64,000 bases of DNA from Delphinapterus leucas (lineage: Eukaryota > Chordata > Mammalia > Artiodactyla > Monodontidae): contig NW_022098021.1 of assembly GCF_002288925.2 (NCBI RefSeq), positions 31,657,834 to 31,721,833 of the forward strand. The letters are read 5' to 3'. Below are positions 35,939 through 47,574 of this stretch, piece after piece (the first letter of the stretch is position 1; every line of letters begins with the position of its first letter). The position numbers were made by a program, and so were the translations under genes. The notes under the pieces were generated by a model. That model was not told the origin of the DNA. It did not search any database and saw only the letters and a list, made by a program, of their open reading frames with translations.

Positions 35939-36108
35939 TGTATGCAGAAAACTATAAGACACTGATGAAAGAAATTAAAGATGATACAAACAGATGGAGA
36001 GATAAACCATGTTCTTGGATTGGAAGAATCAACATTGTGAAAATAACTATACTACCCAAAGCAATCTACAGATTCAATGCAATCTCTATCAAATTACCAA
36101 TGACATTT
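35939..36108 (+). repeat. exact duplicate of 35,666-35,835 (probable unmerged contig overlap)
   Basis: Every base of 35,939-36,108 equals 35,666-35,835 at an offset of 273. The second copy continues straight on into normal L1 ORF2 text ('ttacagaactagaac'), and the first copy is preceded by normal ORF2 text. One copy is therefore redundant. Only the three bases after the Ns ('aaa' against 'acc') differ. Confidence 0.95.
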
Positions 36109-37224
36109 TTTACAGAACTAGAACAAAAAATCTTAAAATTTGTATGGAGACACAAAAGACCCCGAATAGCCAAATCAGTCTTGAGGGAAAAAAAAGGAAG
36201 TGGAGGAATCAGACTCCCTGTCTTTAGACTATACTACAAAGCTACAGTAATCAAGACATTATGGTACTGGCACAAAAACAGAAATATTAATCAATGGAAC
36301 AGGATAGAAAGCCCAGAGATAAACCCACGCACCTATGGTCAACTAATCTATGACAAAGGAGGCAAGGATATTCCAAAGAGAAAAGACAGTCTCTTCAATA
36401 AGTGATGCTGGGAAAACTGGACAGCTACATGTAAAAGAATGAAATTAGAACACTCCCTAACACCATACACAAAAATAAACTCAAAATGGATTAAAGATCT
36501 AAATGTAATACTGGATGCTATAAAACTCTTAGAGGAAAACATAGGAAGAACACTCTTTGACATAAAATACAGCAAGATCTTTTTGGATCCATCTCCTAGA
36601 GTAATGGAAATAAAAACAAAAATAAACAAATGAGACCTAATGAAACTTAAAACCTTTTGCAAAGCAAAGGAAACTACAAACTGCATGATAAGACAACCCT
36701 CACAATGGGAGAAAATATTTGCAAAAGAATCAATGGACAAAGGATTCATCTCCAAAATATATAAACAGCTCATGCAGCTCAATATTAGAGAAACAAACAA
36801 CCCAATCCAAAAATGGGCAGAAGATCTAAAAAGACATTTCTCCAAAGAAGACATACAGATGGCCAAGAAGCACACGAAACGCTACTCAACGTCACTAATT
36901 ATTAGAGAAATGAAAATCAAAACAACAATGAGCTATCACCTCACACAAGTTGGAATGGGCATCATCAGAAAATCTACAAACAACAAATGCTGGAGAGGGT
37001 GTGGAGAAAAGGGAACCCTCTTGCACTGTTGGTGGGAATGTAAATTGATCAAGCCACTATGGAGAACAGTATGGAAGTTCCTTAAAAAACGAAAAATAGA
37101 ATCACCATATGACCCAGCAATCCCACTGCTGGGCATATACCCAGAGAAAAACATAATTCAAAAAGACACATGCATCCCAATATTCATTGCAACACTATTT
37201 ACGATAGCCATGGAAGCAACCTAA

Positions 37225-37655
37225 ATGCCCATCGACAGATGAATGGATAAAGAAGTTGTGGTACAAATATACAATGGAATATTACTCAGCTATAAAAAGG
37301 AACGAAATTGGGTCTTTTGTAGAGACGTGGATGGATCTAGAGACTTTCATACAGAGTGAAGTATGTCAGAAAGAGAAAAACAAATATCGTATATTAATGC
37401 CTATATGTGGAACCTAGAAAAGTGGTATGGATGAACCAGTTTGCAGGGTAGAAATAGACAGATGTAGAGAACAAACGTGTGGACACCATGGTAGGGGGGA
37501 AAGTGGCGGGTGTGGCGGTGCTGGTGGGATGAATTTGGAGATTGGGATTGACATATATACACTAATATGTATAAAATGGATAACTAATAAGAACCTGCTG
37601 TATAAAAAAATAACTAAAATAAAATTTAAACATTCAATACAAAAAAAAAAGAAAT
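37225..37655 (+). other. L1 3' UTR
   Basis: This starts with the out-of-frame remainder of the ORF2 C-terminus ('aatggaatattactcagcta'). The 3' UTR proper follows with a G-rich stretch at 37,490-37,530 ('aggggggaaagtggcggg') and ends in an A-rich tail abutting the target duplication. Compared with truncated L1 tails elsewhere in the window it lacks the segment between 'aacctgctgtata' and the end, so the tail is internally shortened. Confidence 0.8.
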
Positions 37656-37734
37656 AGCCTTAGTCAGATCCAATTTAGTCTACTATTCTTAGTATGAAGT
37701 CTTATCACTGGTTAAATTTTAACTGATTTATTAA

Positions 37735-37915
37735 TTTAGTCCAACATATACTATGCTCCCACTATGTTTCAGATATCCTTCTGTGCACCAAGGATGCAAA
37801 GAATATAAGACTATAACCTAGATCTTTATAGGCGGGAAGTCATAGTATAGAACAATTATTCTGACACAATGCAATAAGATAAATTAAGGGAGTATTATAG
37901 GAGCACAAATGGAGA
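37735..37915 (-). repeat. L2 LINE 3' end, minus strand
   Basis: 'ccaacatatactatgctccc', then 'actatgtttcagatatcc', then 'ccaaggatgcaaaga' follow the reverse-complement L2 order ('actatgtgccaggcactg', 'ggggatacagc'). Confidence 0.6.
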
Positions 37916-38115
37916 GCTCATAGGTATACCTCTATCTCTTATCTTTCTTCAAGTTCGGTAACACTTTTCCACTTGAGATAATTCTAAGTCATGAAATTTG
38001 AGTATTTTATTTATGCCATGATGACTAGGGAGTCCCCTAGAATTGACTTGATCAGGATAGACTCTCAAAAATATTTAAATACATTAATGTGAGAAATTGT
38101 TATGATTGAAGTTTT

Positions 38116-38139
38116 GTTGGTTGGTTGGTTGGTTGGTTG
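38116..38139 (+). repeat. (GGTT)n microsatellite
   Basis: Six tandem GTTG/GGTT units. Confidence 0.9.
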
Positions 38140-38220
38140 ATTTAATAACTAGCCATGTTAGTGGTCTGGTGGGTAAACATCATGTAACTTATTTTAGAGC
38201 ACACCGCTATTTATAAAAGC

Positions 38221-38238
38221 AAAAAAAAAAAAAAAAAA
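38221..38238 (+). repeat. A18 homopolymer
   Basis: An uninterrupted run of 18 As. It may be the tail of an unrecognised old retroelement upstream. Confidence 0.9.
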
Positions 38239-38239
38239 G

Positions 38240-38870
38240 AAACTACTTAAACGTTCAAAAAATTTAGGCCCAATAAAAAATCTTAGACGAATATTTAGGA
38301 GACTCTATTTACAAGATTGAAAAGATCTTTCCAAACTAAGAAATAAAATATAGATATTATAAAAATGTTTTTATGCAAAATATATTAAACTTGCTAGAAG
38401 TGTAACAATTTACAAAAAATTGCAATGCAAATGACAGATAAAAGACTAACTCTCTGGAATGCATAAAGAAATTTTGCAAAATGATAACAAAGAGCTTAAC
38501 AACATACAAATGAAAATAATATGAGTACACAATTCAGCAAAGAGCAAATCCAAATTGCTGATAAACATGTGAAAACATGCTCCGTGTTTATAGGTGTCAG
38601 GAAGGTATGAATTAAGTAAAAAAGACAGCCACTTAATGCTGAGTCAGAATGTAAAATGTACTCTCATACATTGTTGCAGCAATTTTGGAAAGTAATCCTG
38701 CAATATCTGCTAAAATTCAAAATGTACATGCCCTTCATTCCAACAATCCAGTTCCTGGGATTTGTCTCATATAACCAAAAGCACCAGAAAGTAAGGATAG
38801 ATACACAGAAGGGCTCATCACAGTACAGTTTTATAAAAGAAAAGATAAAGGAATTTTGAGGTTCATTTTT
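38240..38870 (+). repeat. old L1 ORF2 3' remnant, plus strand
   Basis: Phrases parallel the conserved end of L1 ORF2: 'agcaaagagcaaatcc', 'gctgataaacatgtgaaaac', 'aaaatgtactctcatacatt', 'caattttggaaagtaatcct', 'ttccaacaatccagttcctg'. Strongly diverged. The 67-codon frame at 38,656-38,859 is a surviving piece. Confidence 0.6.
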
Positions 38871-39109
38871 GTAAACTCAGAACATTCCCTAATGCTATCA
38901 AAGTCAGTGGTTTAGTCACGACGTTCTGGATTCAAAGTCTTAGTCAGCTGATGCACTACATAAAGTTAACCCAATACGTAAAGCAGATGACATCAGATAA
39001 CTCACTGCACAGACTGAAGCCAATTAGGGGAGGAGCAAGGCAGTAATATTATACAACTTGGAGTGGTCTGTGAGGAGCTCTATTTGAAATTCAGTACTCT
39101 ATTTTATCA
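38871..39109. other. spacer, nothing recognised
   Basis: No repeat or frame recognised. Confidence 0.45.
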
Positions 39110-39275
39110 ACCCCTAAATCGGCCTAACTGATTTCCTCTATACTATCGCGTCCTTATATCTTACTTAAACTCCTCTTAGACAGGTGCTGAGTTCCTCTCC
39201 CCACCCAGGACCTATCACAGTGCTTGCTGCTATATATGATATTAATAAATGTGGGTTATTTGTTGAGCTAAGGGA
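39110..39275 (+). repeat. L2 LINE 3' end, plus strand
   Basis: 'ctcttagacaggtgctgag', then 'acctatcacagtgcttgctg', then 'taataaatgtgggttatttg' and 'ttgagctaa' match the plus-strand L2 terminus. Confidence 0.65.
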
Positions 39276-41986
39276 CTTTATAGTCTGTGTTATTGTCTGA
39301 GATGCTCAGCTGAAAAAATATATTTGATGTCCTTTAAAACGATATGAGTGACAATTGTAATCAATTTTGGTGTGAGCTTCTCAAATGCCATGATGGATTC
39401 AGTTAGGTATCTGAATATGGACAACTTCCTACAAGTTTACATTATAAACAGGAAAACATGTCATGAGTCTTTGTGAAATTATAAAAGAATATTACTTAAT
39501 GAAGTTCTGTGATAACATTTTTCTAATCTCAGAAAGTTTTTATTTTTCAAATCGTCTAATTTTTTTGTTTTCCCCATTATTAGGTCAATGAAGAATAACA
39601 ATATTTAAAAGTTGCAGTTCTTTGAAAAGCCTTCACAAAAAAAAGCATTAAATAAAAAAGACTTTAGCCAAACATACTGACAAGATTATAGTAGCTCACA
39701 TAATCTAACTTGCATTTACTCTGTAATTACCTAGGAAAAGGTTCAGAAGTATAATTCACTCATGTCGCAGCACAACAAACAAAAAGATATGTGATGAAAC
39801 CATGAACTAGGTTATAAAATTAGTCATTGGTATTGTTCTTTCTGATGCCACCAACACCATCCAAAGCAAAGGCAGAATGCCACTTACAGCTTCATTCTTT
39901 GGGTGCCCTTTCCAGTAGTACTTTCTCCCTCACCTGCTCTGTGAAACAATTGTTATTCTCTTCCTAATAGCATAAAGAATGCATGTGAATTCATTGCAAA
40001 CCTTAGACAGCCTTAGTACACAAAAATATCTGAAATTTTAGTAGCATCATTGCAATACTCTGCAGTGCAAGACAAAAATTTGGGAAAAAAGAGAAAACAA
40101 AATTAATTAACTGCTGACGTTATACCTTAGAATAATTAATGATTGAGTTCAAATTAAACCATCACCCATAAAGGTTCTCATTCTTCCCTGATTATATTAT
40201 CACATATTAAATTTTAGCTAATAATTACTAATTCTGGAAAATATAAAGAGGGTTCAGTGAATATCTTTTTGCTGGCTTTCATGTTTAAATGAGACTGTGT
40301 TCAAAACATTTAATGAAAAAACCCTACTCAATAAATATAGTTTTCAAATATTTCAAACATTCAGAAATGCCACACAAGACAATAATTTTGACTCTGAACC
40401 TGTTCCTTCACTTGTGAAATAATATCCATACCATAGATTATTACAAATAGTGAATACAACTTTACATGTAAAATATCTAACTCAGCATTTAAACCATAGT
40501 AAGTAATCACTAAGTTTTGATTCCCTTTACATAGTTCAGGTGGTCTGTTTGAATACTATATTGAATATAGTAATAAAAATAGAAAATTATAAAAATAATA
40601 TTACAAATATAAATCTGCACAGGTTGGACATAGAAATATTTATAAAAATAACTTCCTTAACCACTGAAACTTGGAAGTACCTCATATAGGAATACACAAG
40701 AAGTATAAAGTCTATATTGCTCCCCATGGGTGATCTATTTTCTGCTCAGACCTCAAGTAGTAGATATCCTTCCAATTAAAAGTGAGGAATAATGCCATCA
40801 TTCTTATTTTACAAGGATAGAATGGACAGGACAGAAAACAAAGGCAACTGGCTAGAAAATCCAGCATCTAGATGGTAACATTGATGTTTTTTTTTAACCA
40901 AATATGTATCCCAGCTCTGTCCTTCTCTCTCAGAATATCTAATAATGGGAGGGAAAAGGAGGAAAGAGATAAGGAAGTTATAGTTTTTGCTTTTTGTGTT
41001 AAAAATCTCTAGAGCTTCAGCAAAAAAATCTAAATATGCTTGATAAGATAAACTAATGAAAGATACTTTGGGGAATTTTTATGGCATTCTTAAGCTATTT
41101 ACTTTTATATTGTATAATATTATGGGTTCATAACTTTCTTGAAATATGGACTTATAAAAAATATAACATAATATGGACTTATAAAAAAATATAATAAAAG
41201 CTATGGACCCTCTCCCTTTAAAGGAAAAGAATATCATAGATCCAGTGGGTTCATAGACCTTCTAAAGCCCATTCATAGACTCTTTCTTATTCCCTAATCT
41301 TTGGTTTATGAATTCTTGATGCATAGGAATTAGCTAAAACATTGATGTAGTCATCATGGGATTAAAAGTTTTATTTCAAATGCCCTTAATTCTCATACTT
41401 GGACCCCCTGAGATCCATGAAGTACAGATTTTTTTATGTCATTTTTCATTTAAAAAATTACATTGTCGCCTCCAAATAAGTATTAGTACATTTTAAATAA
41501 ATTCTTGTTGATTGAGTAAGTGGATAAATTAACACTTACATTATTCTATTTACATTGACTCAAGGTTCAAATAATTTTCTTGTTCTTTGGATTATAACAA
41601 TTTTAAAATTACTATCCAAATCAGCACTTTGAAAGGAATAGCAACAGAATACTGTGACCTTTATCAAATTTGTCTTTTGTAACCTTTGAGTGAACGCGTA
41701 AGAAACAACCAAATATTTCCTGTAAATAGTGATACAAGGAAGTGACATTTCTCATAGACAGTGGTAGAGCGAGCATAATGTGGCATAAACAGAGGAAGAG
41801 CATCTGATTTTCACAGTACCAGAAGAAGAATGAGTCCAGGCAAAAACAAACTAAAAGTATTGTCCTGGCTCTGTTCGGTATGGTACTCAACAATTCTTTA
41901 GTGAAAAGAAACTACAAGTTTATACCAACTCCTCCATATACATAGAGGTAGACATAAGCATAGACACAGACTTACACATATACTTG
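39276..41986. other. 2.7-kb AT-rich spacer
   Basis: No repeat family, RNA gene or supported exon. Internal structure is limited to a 27-base-period tandem duplication at 41,143-41,196. The 90-codon minus-strand frame at 41,621-41,893 has no recognised domain. Confidence 0.45.
41143..41196 (+). repeat. two-copy tandem duplication, 27-base period
   Basis: 'aatatggacttataaaaaat' occurs at 41,143 and again at 41,170 with one extra A in the second copy. Confidence 0.85.
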
Positions 41987-42027
41987 TACACACACACACA
42001 AATATGCACACATGCATACACACATAT
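41987..42027 (+). repeat. (CA)n microsatellite, interrupted
   Basis: A run of CA units followed by mixed GCACACATGCATACACACAT units. Confidence 0.85.
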
Positions 42028-42975
42028 GACTATGCCATAATCTATCAAAAGTCACTCTTCCATTCTCTTGGGAACTTTTTTTAAAACAGAGAACTAACTG
42101 GAAGATGTAAGAACTATGAGATAAAGTGAATGGTGGAGGAAAAGAAGAGGTTATTTTAATAAAACTCTGAAAGAAAAACAATAAAATGTGAGGGAAAGTT
42201 GGACTTAGATGTGAACTTCTGCTCTTGTTAAAAATGATGCAACAATAGCCATGTGTATAAGGAATGATAGCATCTGGACAGAGAGGGTCTCTAAGCGATG
42301 CTGAAATAGATAACCCTGCACACTGAGGAAGGACTGGTAAAATCTGTATTTGGAATATGCAATATATTAAAGTATCACCAAAGCTGAATCCAGAGCATGA
42401 TCCCTAGAACAATCACCTCACTACAGCTGAAACCGGACACGTCTTCAACCTTCGCTTGTTTAAGGACAGCAGCAGTGCAGATCCACCACAGTACTTCTTG
42501 ATGCTTAGGTGTGTCTGAGCTCAGGTGCATCTGAGTCATTGAATCAAGATCCTAAGTCTTCATCCCAGTTGCCACAGAGGCAGAAAAGATGAGGACTGCC
42601 TTCTGATGCAGGGAATTAAAAAATATAGAGAGAGTGTGATTAAAAGATGCTAAGTGACAAAATATGACAAATACCCACTATTGAGCTCAACTCACAGAGC
42701 ACTGCTCTCACAAGCCTTAGTTCTGCCCAGGTTTGTGATTCTCTAAAAGGTGTTATGTGGGAACAAAAACAAGTCACTCTAGAAAGAATAATTCCTTAGT
42801 GATAGGACTTCACAACTCTTTTCTCAGCAGCAACTTTATTTTGCCATGTTACAGTGGCTCTTTCCTTTAAACATGCTTATTTCTCTCTCTTCAATTAATT
42901 AGCACATAAATTAGTAAATAATCCTTCATTTGACTAATCTACCTTTCCACTATTCTCTATTTCTCTTTCACCAAT
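42028..42975. other. spacer, nothing recognised
   Basis: No repeat family or exon recognised. Confidence 0.45.
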
Positions 42976-42990
42976 TGTAATTGTTTTTTT

Positions 42991-43189
42991 GTTTTTTGCA
43001 GTACACGGGCCTTTCGCTGTTGTGGCCTCTCCCGTTGCGGAGCACAGGCTCTGGAAATGCAGGCTCAGCGGCCATGGCTCACGGGCCCAGCCGCTCCGCG
43101 GCATGTGGGATCTTCCCGGACCGGGGCACGAACCCGTGTGCCCTGCATCGACAGGTGGCCTCTCAGCCACTGCGCCACCAGGGAAGCCC
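42991..43189 (-). mobile_element. CHR-type SINE (short form), minus strand
   Basis: Reverse complement of the family: poly-T then 'gcagtacacgggcctttcg', ending 'cactgcgccaccagggaagc'. Target duplication 'tgtaattgttttttt' at 42,976-42,990 and from 43,190. Well preserved. Confidence 0.96.
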
Positions 43190-43594
43190 TGTAATTGTTT
43201 TTTTTTTTTTAATTCTACTGTCGCTGTTTTTAGTCCCTCTTTCTAGGAGCTCCTTGTCTCCTATCTCCACCATTTTGTAGTAGCTACACTCCTGAAAATC
43301 ACAGTCAACCAGTTCTTCATTAAGTCCTCTGGTCTTTTGGGCCCACACCCTCCTTGACTTCTCTGAAGCACAGGGCATCATAAATCTTCTGGAAGCTCTT
43401 TCTGCATTCCTATTCCAGAACTCTTCCTACTTTCCTTCGCTTGATCTGTCATCTGTTTTTGCATTCTTTATTACTCCATCTCTGGTGTCAGCTCCTAAAA
43501 TTCTGTCTTCACACCTCACTTTTCTCTATATTATCTTCTTCAATGAGGTCACCCCACTCACTATTTCACATTCACTTGTTCGTCTACTCCCTCA

Positions 43595-43790
43595 TTAATT
43601 CAACACGTATTAATTGATTGACTACTAAACAGCAGGCACTCTGCTAGGACCTGGTGATCAAAAAAGGGAGTAAGACACAGGCCCTGCCCTCAAAGAACTC
43701 AGTGTCTTTTAGGAAAGAGCACGTAACAGAGACATCTGTTATGAAATAGAGCAGAAAGTGCATAGATAAAGCTGTACACTGCTTTGGCAT
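43595..43790 (-). repeat. L2 LINE 3' end, minus strand
   Basis: 'caacacgtattaattgattg', then 'cagcaggcactctgctagga', then 'gtaagacacaggccctgccc' and 'ctcaaagaactcagtgtctt' follow reverse-complement L2 in order. Confidence 0.75.
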
Positions 43791-44169
43791 CATCTAAGAG
43801 ATGGGAGGGGAATGTAGACAAAGGCAGGCGCAAACTCCCTAGAAGAAATGACAGTATCACTTTACTAAGGATGTCTTACCCTTGTGTGTCTGCATCTCTG
43901 CCATTGTGCAACTTAGGTCCACCTTTCTTCCTTCTTTCTGGATACCTGCCCCGCAATGCCTTTGAAGAAATCATGTTTAAAACCAAACTTTTCATTCTCA
44001 TACTGACATTAATTTCCCTTCATTTTCTAATTCATGGTGATAGAATCAATATTTACTTATCCAGACCAGCTCCAAACTTCTGAGTCCTTGTGGACTTGTC
44101 CCTCTGCCTCCCTCTTGACATCTGCTTTTTCACCAAATTCTATTGATTCCTTTTTTAAAACAAGTGTAG
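43791..44169. other. spacer, nothing recognised
   Basis: It contains a 99-codon plus-strand frame (43,784-44,083) that overlaps the end of the L2 and has no recognisable domain. Confidence 0.4.
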
Positions 44170-44395
44170 TACCAGGTAGTAGTTAGCAACATAGGCTGGG
44201 TTCAAATAAGAAGAATAAAAGTCGCTTAACTCTGCAGCTGTATGCAGATTATTTTTGTGTCTCAGTTTCTTCCTCTTTAAAATGGGGATAATGGTTCCTA
44301 CAACACAGCGTTGTTGTAAAAAATAAATGAGATGATATCCTGGAACATATCAAGTATTGATCACACATCACCTATCGTTACTCTTATTTCTATGT
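44170..44395 (+). repeat. MIR SINE, plus strand
   Basis: 'ataggctgggttcaaataag', then 'gtgtctcagtttcttcctct', then 'aaaatggggataatggttcc' and 'gttgttgtaaaaaataaatg' are the MIR core in order. Confidence 0.85.
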
Positions 44396-45900
44396 TGTCC
44401 ATTTCTTACTTTTTCATTCCCAGTGTCTTAATCCTGGCTCTGAATTTAAATCATTCACATCTGTGTAAGCATCTTATTGAATGAACTGAACTTCAGGCAA
44501 GCTCACAAAGCCACTTGATTCTTTTGTCTCAATGTCTCTTCAAACTCACTCTGTAGAGTAATTCTGTCCTTGTCCTTTGATACATTTCAGTCAGATTGAC
44601 TAGCTTTTCAGGTACCTTGACTCACAAGAACACTTCATTCTGGTACTAATAACTCCAGTTCAGTGTAATAATCAAAATTCTAAGCTCTTATCTAATCTGG
44701 AGCTTCTCCCACAACCAGATTGATAACACTTCAATCTGTAAACCTATACCAGGTGTGGGTGAGGTTTGGTGGACTTCATTGTTCTGTAGTCAACCAGCTC
44801 TTGCCTCGACCCGGAAGTTGCCCCTTCCAGGGTTAGGCCCAAGGGAAGAAAGAGTTAGGGGCTAGAAATTGGGTGATCTATGTTTGGATCCTCTGGCTTT
44901 TAAGAGGGCATTCAAAACTGATACTTTCTCTCTGGGTCTTTCAGCTCTTCTGCAGTAACTTTGATATAAGTGGTTTCCTGGGGAAGCCCAGCATAATGCT
45001 CTCGTTCACTCCTTGGGCCTCAGGCGGCACCACTGCTCTGATTGGTTACTACCTCCTTCTCACCTGGACCTCAGGCACTCTCAAGGCCTCAGGCCAACAC
45101 CCTCCCAGAGGTCCACCTGACTTCAAGGAAAGTGCCTGCAACCCTTCCCCACACCACTACTTTGGGCTCACTTCCAAAGCATACCTGACTCAATCTCTGT
45201 CTCTCTGTCTCTGCCTCTCTCTGTCTCTCTCTTTCTCTCTCTCTAGCCATTTCCTCCCTCCTCCCTCCACCCTCACTCTCAAAACTATGCCATCTTACAT
45301 TGATAGTCACAATCTCTCATCTTAAGATTTCTCAGATATGTATAAAAACATTCCCTTGGATTCCTCAAACCCCAGAAGATCAATATCAAGCTCTTCAAAA
45401 TGTCCCCTTGAAGCTCTTCATGTTGGGTTTAAGGGGAACAGAAGCATCTCAGACGAAAGAGGAAGTGCTCTGAGTTTTGACAATGCCTCCAAAGGAATCC
45501 TAACCTCCGTTGCCATCCGACAAGGCCCTAGACCTGCTTTATCCACCCCTGGGAGAGGGGATGAGCCTCACAAGGCAGTCTGGGGAGAGTTCCTTGACAA
45601 GTGCTATAAGCAAGTCATACAGGCACTTGACATCCTTTTTCTCAGTCTTAGGACTTCATGCGAAAAGTCAAACAGAAAGAGCTCCATTTTCACATCCCGG
45701 TAACCTGCATTAGTCTATACTATACTCTTCTCTCTGCCTACAGTTTTGTCCCCATCAACCAGGTGGATCTCCCTCAAGCACTGCTTTATAAATCCCCCCC
45801 AGATTCAACACTGCCATTGAATCCCACCACCCCCTTCTACTCCTATTTGGGCTTCAGACCTTTTCATGCTTGGCTCACCTATAATACTTAAAAATAGGAT
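44396..45900. other. less AT-rich block with several chance-length open frames
   Basis: No repeat family recognised apart from the TC microsatellite. Plus-strand frames of 150 codons (44,873-45,325), 121 codons (45,338-45,703) and 77 codons (45,658-45,891) cluster here. The first includes Ser-Leu repeats encoded by the microsatellite. No domain, conserved motif or codon evidence supports them. Listed so the reader can test the block for exons. Confidence 0.3.
45193..45245 (+). repeat. (TC)n/(TCTG)n pyrimidine tract ending in CTAG
   Basis: About 50 bases of CT with occasional G, ending 'ctctctctctag'. This has the shape of a strong polypyrimidine tract plus AG, as at 3' splice sites, but is more simply a microsatellite. 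Confidence 0.9.
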
Positions 45901-47479
45901 CCTTTCCCAAATGGCTCTTGAATCATTAAACTTTTTAATAACTAAAAGAGAAAAATCCATTAACAATTAATTAGACTAAATGAAAAGGGACTCTCTCTGC
46001 CTAGGTGAAAGCAAATGGTTCATGTTTAAAGACTTACTAAAGTACTTCAAACTGTAAGACAGGCAATCAAAAAAGGTGGAAATATTTTCTTCCAACTGTG
46101 ACCAGAAATGATTAAGAACTTCTCTCCAGATTAGAAGGGCAAATAATGAACAGCACTCAGCCCTGAATAAATTAATACATACGGATATATTATCTTAGTC
46201 ATAAAGAGAATCTATTGTAGCACATGTGTAGATTAGAAAACTAGAATAATACGTAAGTTAGACTAGCTACATTCTTATTTTTAAAAACTTTATCATTTTT
46301 TTCAATACCAAAAAATATTTTTTAGACACCAACTCTTTGTATGTTACACTTATTGAAAAGCACCATGCAAATGATACATTTTAAATATTGTCCATATGGA
46401 GAATGTTTTCCTAATAAAGAATAATACACTAAATTATTCAGGAAAACTGACGAATTGAGAAGCATTTTAATCAATTAATAGATTTCAAATTAGATAAAAT
46501 GGTAAGAGTTTCTTTTTTAATTCAGTCTGTGGCTTTCTAAATTATTTAATAGGAGGAGACTGACAAAAGGGAAAAATACAGAGGAAAAAAAGGGGGTAAA
46601 AAGATGTCCTATATGCCTGGTTCTAATAAAACCTAAAAATGCAAAAGTCTGAAGTTATCTGGAAACAAATGAATTGCAATTCTTATTTTTGATGAGTCAT
46701 AATGTTCAAGATGAGGAGTAACTGAATATAGAATGAGGTTTTTCTAATTTCTTGATATTATCCTAGAGGTCTTTTAATATATTACTTATATCTTTTTTTC
46801 CACTTGAAGAAAGAAATGATATGACCTCTAAGAGGCACATTTTCAATAAATTCCATATAACAGCAGGAGAGAATGCAGATTGAAAATGCAGTTCCAGCAA
46901 CTTGCATTTTAAAAAGCTTTTAAATCCTGTCTCATGCATTGGTCTTTCAACAAAGATGAATGCGCAAGACACCTCATAGTCTACTCTACTTGGTAAGGCA
47001 GTGATAATGTTAAATCAATGGCACAATGATCAAAAATGAGAACAGGATCAATATTCTGATCAATTGAATTGCTTTAGATATTAAAAAGTAATTATTCCAG
47101 AACTAGTCTGCATTGGCAAAAATAAAAGTATGTCTGCCTTGTCTAATCATTTCCACTTTAAATATTGACAAACTCAGTTCACAAATAAAATAACACATTT
47201 TGAGGAATTGTATTGAGCACAAAGTTAGCCAAAAATGTGTCTGGTACAGATAAAAATACAATTATATTCTTCCATACATACCTCTGAAAGGGGAGATTCC
47301 CCCCCAAGATCAAGTTTAATAATAAATTTCTAATTTATCATTTCATTTTTTAATAAAAAACATGCATTTGAGTAGGAAAAAAGAAAGTAGGCTGAGGTCA
47401 TACCCTCAGAGCCAGACATAAATCAGAGCTGCTAGGCAGCCATCACAATGCATTGATTTATAGCTGCACAGTAGGTAGA
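45901..47479. other. 1.6-kb AT-rich spacer, nothing recognised
   Basis: No repeat family, RNA gene or convincing exon. Confidence 0.45.
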
Positions 47480-47560
47480 ATTAGAATTGGTCCCTGACCT
47501 TAAGGAATTTACATTCTAGTTAGAAAGCCAAATTTAAACATATGAAACAGTGTGAGAAGA
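47480..47560 (-). repeat. short L2 fragment, minus strand
   Basis: 'ggtccctgaccttaaggaat', then 'ttacattctagttagaaagc' match the reverse-complement L2 phrase 'gtccctgccctcaaggagct'. Confidence 0.5.
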
Positions 47561-47574
47561 CTTACGAGCAAAAT

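Larger units (their letters stand above)
33360..37224 (+). pseudogene. L1 ORF2 (endonuclease / reverse transcriptase), inactivated
   Basis: ORF2 protein nicks target DNA and reverse-transcribes L1 RNA. The ATG is at 33,360. The first 147 codons cover the endonuclease N-terminus: 'LNMN', then 'CCLQDTHF' (the catalytic Glu of 'QETH' is Asp here), 'NIYSPN', and 'GDFNT' followed by a stop at 33,801. After a frameshift (33,803-33,889) the frame continues with stops at 34,129, 34,504 and 34,645. From 34,684 the RT domain is open: '[20 protein letters not shown]', '[12 protein letters not shown]', '[16 protein letters not shown]', and the catalytic box as FTDD at 35,434-35,445 (usually FADD). Later stops at 36,403 and 36,631 both replace Trp codons (TGG to TGA). 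The C-terminal cysteine segment ('[18 protein letters not shown]') is present. A short deletion near 37,208 ends the frame early. The 91 extra codons across the N gap are an assembly artefact. Confidence 0.95.
31269..37655 (+). mobile_element. full-length L1 retrotransposon, plus strand, inactivated
   Basis: Order: 5' UTR (31,269-32,168), ORF1 (32,169-33,053), inter-ORF spacer with a SINE insertion, ORF2 (33,360-37,224), 3' UTR, and an A-rich end at about 37,640-37,655. A perfect 12-base target duplication, 'agccttagtcag', lies at 31,257-31,268 and 37,656-37,667. As given the element spans 6387 bases. After removing the 273-base assembly artefact and the 222-base SINE it is about 5.9 kb, normal for a mammalian full-length L1. 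Both ORFs carry stops and frameshifts, so it cannot move on its own. It lies just beyond the 5' end of the old minus-strand L1M. Confidence 0.95.

Noticed and set aside
34684..36405. 573-codon open frame as an intact protein
   Set aside because: It spans 100 Ns and a false 170-base duplication, and it is only the middle of a broken L1 ORF2.
36348..36875. 175-codon minus-strand frame
   Set aside because: Antisense of L1 ORF2. Codon structure follows the plus-strand gene.
37490..37530. G-rich stretch as a CpG island or promoter
   Set aside because: Too short, and it lies in an L1 3' UTR.
45193..45245. Pyrimidine tract as a genuine 3' splice site
   Set aside because: It is a TC microsatellite, and no matching donor, conserved frame or domain supports an exon. 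Kept only as a weak finding.
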